A stretch of DNA of 9,582 nt from an uncultured Clostridia bacterium (GTDB taxonomy: Bacteria; Bacillota; Clostridia; Christensenellales; Borkfalkiaceae): positions 1 through 9,582 of the forward strand of contig CANQCA010000055.1 of assembly GCA_947589585.1 (NCBI GenBank). Reading direction: 5' to 3'. The notes beneath the pieces are model-generated. The model searched no databases, was not told the DNA's origin, and saw nothing but the letters and a program-made list of their open reading frames with translations. Positions 7,527-9,582 of this stretch are shown piece after piece (the first letter of the stretch is position 1; the number at the start of each line of letters is the position of its first letter). The position numbers were made by a program, and so were the translations under genes.

Positions 7527-7662
7527 TATGTGCGTACACAAAATGTATTTTAACACTTTTTACGAGGGAAGTCAATGATTATCCGCTAAATTTCGATGAA
7601 AATACGATTTTCTTTTCTGAAAATTTTGCTCTCACGTTTTGCCAAACGGCTTTTGCACCGCG
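7527..7662. other. Putative invertible promoter segment (DNA inversion switch)
   Basis: This 136-bp segment is visibly more AT-rich than the flanking genes, has no convincing ORF, and is bounded by inverted repeats next to a tyrosine recombinase gene. It carries one strong promoter, on the minus strand in this assembly. Inverting it about the repeat centre would place the predicted transcription start near 7649, reading rightward into the gene at 7745 with a leader of roughly 95 nt. An AT-rich hairpin GAAAAT-ACG-ATTTTC (7598-7612) followed by TTTT might weakly stop + strand read-through from the recombinase. Inversion is inferred, not observed. Confidence 0.78.
7547..7575 (-). promoter_or_regulatory. 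Strong sigma70-type promoter inside the invertible segment, facing the recombinase
   Basis: On the minus strand, TTGACT (7575-7570) and TAAAAT (7552-7547) are spaced by exactly 17 bp. Each differs from consensus at one position. The predicted start is near 7540, transcribing leftward. In this orientation it cannot express the downstream surface-protein genes; after inversion it would. Confidence 0.82.
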
Positions 7663-7691
7663 GAATACCGTATTCTATGTATCGGGGCCGC
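7663..7691 (-). repeat. Right inverted repeat (IR-R) of the putative invertible segment
   Basis: The perfect core GAATACCGTATTCTATGT (7663-7680) is the reverse complement of 7509-7526, and similarity continues outward through CGGGG to 7691, with 26 of 29 positions matching overall. The inner half-site palindrome is less complete than in IR-L: GAATAC-C-GTATTC only. The central base is C where IR-L has G, which fixes the two sites as inverted. Confidence 0.88.
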
Positions 7692-7706
7692 AAAGGGCAT
7701 GCGGCC
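7686..7706 (+). other. Stem-loop in the predicted leader of the surface-protein operon
   Basis: GGCCGC (7686-7691) and GCGGCC (7701-7706) form a perfect 6-bp GC stem with a 9-nt loop. The left arm overlaps the outer end of IR-R. No T-run follows, so it is not a terminator. It could stabilise the leader or be chance in GC-rich DNA. Confidence 0.4.
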
Positions 7707-7744
7707 ACGAAAAAGCAAGAGAATAAAACCGAACAGGAGGAAAC

Positions 7745-8122
7745 ATGAAAAAGTACTACATTATCGGAGCGGTTGCAGCCGTGGTCCTTTTCGCCTTCAC
7801 GATCGCAGGCCTATGGATCGCGCGCAGCGTCTACAAGGGCAGGATGGAGGACATGATCGACACGCTTGAAGAAGAGTCGGTCGTGCTCCGCTATTACGAG
7901 GACGAAAACACGGATAAGTCCCGGGTCGTGTATATGCGCGTTCTCGACACGGAAAATTACAAATTGGATGAATTGCCCGAAAAGAAAGGCTATATTTTCG
8001 TCGGTCTCTTCGATACCAAGACGAACCAGCAGTATGTGACGAGCGATGGCTACGGGATCGTTCCTCTTACCGAGAGCGTTTTGCTCTATGCGAAATTCCA
8101 GAAAGTACAGGAGGCGGCGTAA
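7745..8122 (+). CDS. Small membrane-anchored protein with one InlB_B-like domain
   Basis: A 125-aa protein with an N-terminal signal-anchor helix (about 5-27) preceded by MKKYY and no lipobox cysteine, then a short linker and one beta-rich domain (about 46-118) expected outside the membrane. The domain carries VLRYYEDENT and FVGLFDTKTNQQY segments that align with the first domain of the lipoprotein at 8720 (VIRYYLYDDT, FLGLFDAKSGG). It looks like a divergent Listeria-Bacteroides (InlB B-type) repeat, a fold common in surface proteins of gut Bacillota. The ATG follows AGGAGG (7735-7740) by 4 nt. It is the first gene downstream of the inverted-repeat switch and ends 2 bp before the next gene, so the two are one transcript. 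Specific function unknown. Confidence 0.82.
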   Translation: MKKYYIIGAVAAVVLFAFTIAGLWIARSVYKGRMEDMIDTLEEESVVLRYYEDENTDKSRVVYMRVLDTENYKLDELPEKKGYIFVGLFDTKTNQQYVTSDGYGIVPLTESVLLYAKFQKVQEAA

Positions 8123-8124
8123 GT

Positions 8125-8685
8125 ATGTGTCTGTTTTCTCTTATTAAGATGATCTTTAAGGGGGTCGGCTACATTCTTCTCTACACCTTGCCCATCATCT
8201 TCTGTCTCGTGGGCATCGGCGCAGGCTTCTGGGTAGCGGCCTATTCGATCGCATTGAACCAAGAAAATTTCATTGAATCGATCGAAGAACCGTTGACGCA
8301 CAACGTCAGGATCCAATGGGATAATGCCGGCAACATTGTGACGAGTATTGTCGTGAGAGAAGATCTCAACTGGGGCATCAACGGTTTCTTGACGATAGAC
8401 CCGGGAAACGGCTACTTTTCCTCTAGTGATCCCTACTACTACGGCTCATTCATGGAAAAAGATGGTATTTCGAGGGACGAGTCCGTCACGCAGGTCACAT
8501 TTGACTATAACGGAGAAGCCCAATTGTTTTACTTCCCCGAAGATGTGAAAGGCAAGGTCGAAGCGGGAAAGTTCCTGGGGCTGTACAGCGCACCCGCCAG
8601 CGGCGGAACGCAGTTCGTCAACGGTCTCGGGTATTCGGTACGCGACGTGACGATGGATATGGATCTGTACGCCGCCTGGCTCTGA
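8125..8685 (+). CDS. Membrane-anchored protein with InlB_B-like C-terminal domain
   Basis: A 186-aa protein with a long hydrophobic segment (about 15-43), followed by a predicted external region of about 140 residues. Residues about 59-120 are rich in Gly, Tyr and Asp and unrecognised. Residues about 122-185 resemble an InlB_B-type repeat: VTQVTFDYNG, then KFLGLYSAPASGGTQFV, ending in the typical MDLYAAW. The KFLGLYS..SGGT segment is shared in pattern with both neighbouring proteins. The ribosome binding site AGGAGG (8109-8114) lies inside the end of the preceding gene, 10 nt from the ATG, so translation is probably coupled. No enzyme motif is visible. A surface or envelope role is inferred from membrane anchoring and repeat type. 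Confidence 0.8.
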   Translation: MCLFSLIKMIFKGVGYILLYTLPIIFCLVGIGAGFWVAAYSIALNQENFIESIEEPLTHNVRIQWDNAGNIVTSIVVREDLNWGINGFLTIDPGNGYFSSSDPYYYGSFMEKDGISRDESVTQVTFDYNGEAQLFYFPEDVKGKVEAGKFLGLYSAPASGGTQFVNGLGYSVRDVTMDMDLYAAWL

Positions 8686-8719
8686 TCGGATAATTTAAGG
8701 AAGGAAAGGGAGAAGCAAG

Positions 8720-9582
8720 ATGAGAAAGAAGCTCTTGACGTTTTTCATGGTGGCCGCAGCCGTTCTGCTCTGCGGCGGCCTTCTTTCGGCCTGTGGAGAC
8801 GATTCCGGGGACGAGAGAACGAGGACGGTCATCAGATATTATTTGTATGACGATACCACGCCGATGACGGCGGTCGTTTTCGACGGCGAATTTTCCTTCG
8901 ACATGGTGCCCAGAAGGGATCACTGCGTATTCCTCGGGCTCTTCGATGCGAAATCGGGCGGAACGAAGATCGTCGATGAATACGGCAGATGCAATTTCCT
9001 GATTGAAAACGAAATGACCCTGTGGGCGCAGTGGCTCGGGAATAACTGCTCGATCACCTTCGACCCGGGCGAGGGGACCATGCAGGGCGAAAGGTCCATG
9101 TCGCTCGTCTATGGGAGCACGCTTGCCCAACTTCCCGTCGCTCAGAGAGAAGGGTATGAATTTGTCGGCTGGTCAAGTAACGGGCGCCTCGTTTCCAAGG
9201 GCAGCGTGCCGAATAGTACGACATTCGACGACAACACCTATATTTTCAATTCGGGAACGGATTCCGTGGAATTGATGGCGTGTTACGATGCGAAGAAGTT
9301 TACCCTCACGCTGGATTACAATGATAACTCCTTCAAGACGCAGGAGATCACGGTGAGCTACGGGGAAGGGATCGATTCCGTCGATCTTCCCGAAATAGAG
9401 GATTCGGGTTCGCGCGAGCTCGTCGGCTGGAGCACCGACATGCGCCTCAACATTCCCTTCACCGGCACCTTTGATTCGGATATCACTCTCTATGCGATCT
9501 GGAGAGATTATAAGTTGGTCAAATTTTATGAGGATCCGGACAGCGAGGAATATACCGAGCAGAAGGTATACCGCGACGAACC
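8720..9582 (+). CDS. Lipoprotein with tandem InlB_B (Listeria-Bacteroides) repeats, 3'-truncated by window edge
   Basis: The frame is open from ATG 8720 to the window end (287 complete codons), so the C-terminus is missing. MRKK plus a hydrophobic stretch leads to the lipobox LSAC with C25 as the predicted lipidated residue, so the mature protein is anchored to the outer face of the membrane. At least three repeats follow: about 37-105 ending TLWAQW, about 110-189 (SITFDPGEGTM, EGYEFVGWSSNG, ELMACY), and about 193-261 (VGWSTDM, ITLYAIW). A fourth starts near 265. This GY.F.GW..../LYA.W pattern is typical of the Listeria-Bacteroides repeat family. Repeat 1 is divergent, with GLF instead of GW, and is closest to the domain of the protein at 7745. 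AGGGAG (8707-8712) serves as ribosome binding site; the gap to the preceding stop is only 34 bp without a terminator, so it belongs to the same operon. Ligand or partner unknown. Confidence 0.9.
   Translation, partial: MRKKLLTFFMVAAAVLLCGGLLSACGDDSGDERTRTVIRYYLYDDTTPMTAVVFDGEFSFDMVPRRDHCVFLGLFDAKSGGTKIVDEYGRCNFLIENEMTLWAQWLGNNCSITFDPGEGTMQGERSMSLVYGSTLAQLPVAQREGYEFVGWSSNGRLVSKGSVPNSTTFDDNTYIFNSGTDSVELMACYDAKKFTLTLDYNDNSFKTQEITVSYGEGIDSVDLPEIEDSGSRELVGWSTDMRLNIPFTGTFDSDITLYAIWRDYKLVKFYEDPDSEEYTEQKVYRDE

Noticed and set aside
7655..7683. Possible + strand promoter TTGCAC-17-TATGTA across IR-R
   Set aside because: Each element matches consensus at only three positions. It could give low basal expression but is much weaker than the minus-strand promoter in the segment.
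7498..7691. Reading the repeats as direct attL/attR-type repeats of a small integrated element
   Set aside because: The extended similarity, including outer CCCCG and the central base, holds only in inverted alignment, and only 136 bp without any gene lies between them.
7639..7869. 76-aa + strand ORF spanning IR-R and the start of the first surface gene
   Set aside because: It has no ribosome binding site, crosses the recombination site, and overlaps a well-supported gene in another frame.

Overview
The window looks like the chromosome of a Gram-positive, probably gut-associated Clostridia-type bacterium (Bacillota). Support comes from moderately GC-rich coding sequence with strong AGGAGG-type ribosome binding sites, an MsmX/UgpC-like sugar ABC ATPase, a secreted carbohydrate-active enzyme with a discoidin module, and small surface proteins with Listeria-Bacteroides (InlB B-type) repeats. 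The exact taxon cannot be fixed from the sequence alone. All genes read on the + strand.

Left region (1-2906): the 3' part of a large GH81 endo-beta-1,3-glucanase gene with a C-terminal F5/8C (CBM32-like) domain. Its start lies outside the window. Middle region (2909-6429): a self-contained three-gene operon with a good sigma70-type promoter (TTGCAA-17-TACAAT) and a rho-independent terminator. It encodes a sugar-importer ATPase with two unusual insertions, a four-TM membrane protein with a large external domain, and a histidine phosphatase. Glucan breakdown next to an oligosaccharide-importer ATPase suggests a carbohydrate-use neighbourhood.

Right region (6529-9582): the most interesting part. 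A compact tyrosine recombinase (6560-7471) is followed by an AT-rich intergenic segment bounded by imperfect 29-bp inverted repeats (7498-7526 and 7663-7691) that share a perfect 18-bp core. Inside is a near-consensus sigma70 promoter (TTGACT-17-TAAAAT) that in this assembly points backwards, toward the recombinase. Directly downstream are three genes for membrane-anchored proteins with related InlB_B-type beta domains: a 125-aa protein, a 186-aa protein and a lipoprotein that runs off the window. The simplest reading is a site-specific DNA inversion switch: the recombinase flips the promoter, turning the surface-protein operon on or off, and the sequenced state is OFF. This is inferred from sequence architecture and has not been tested.
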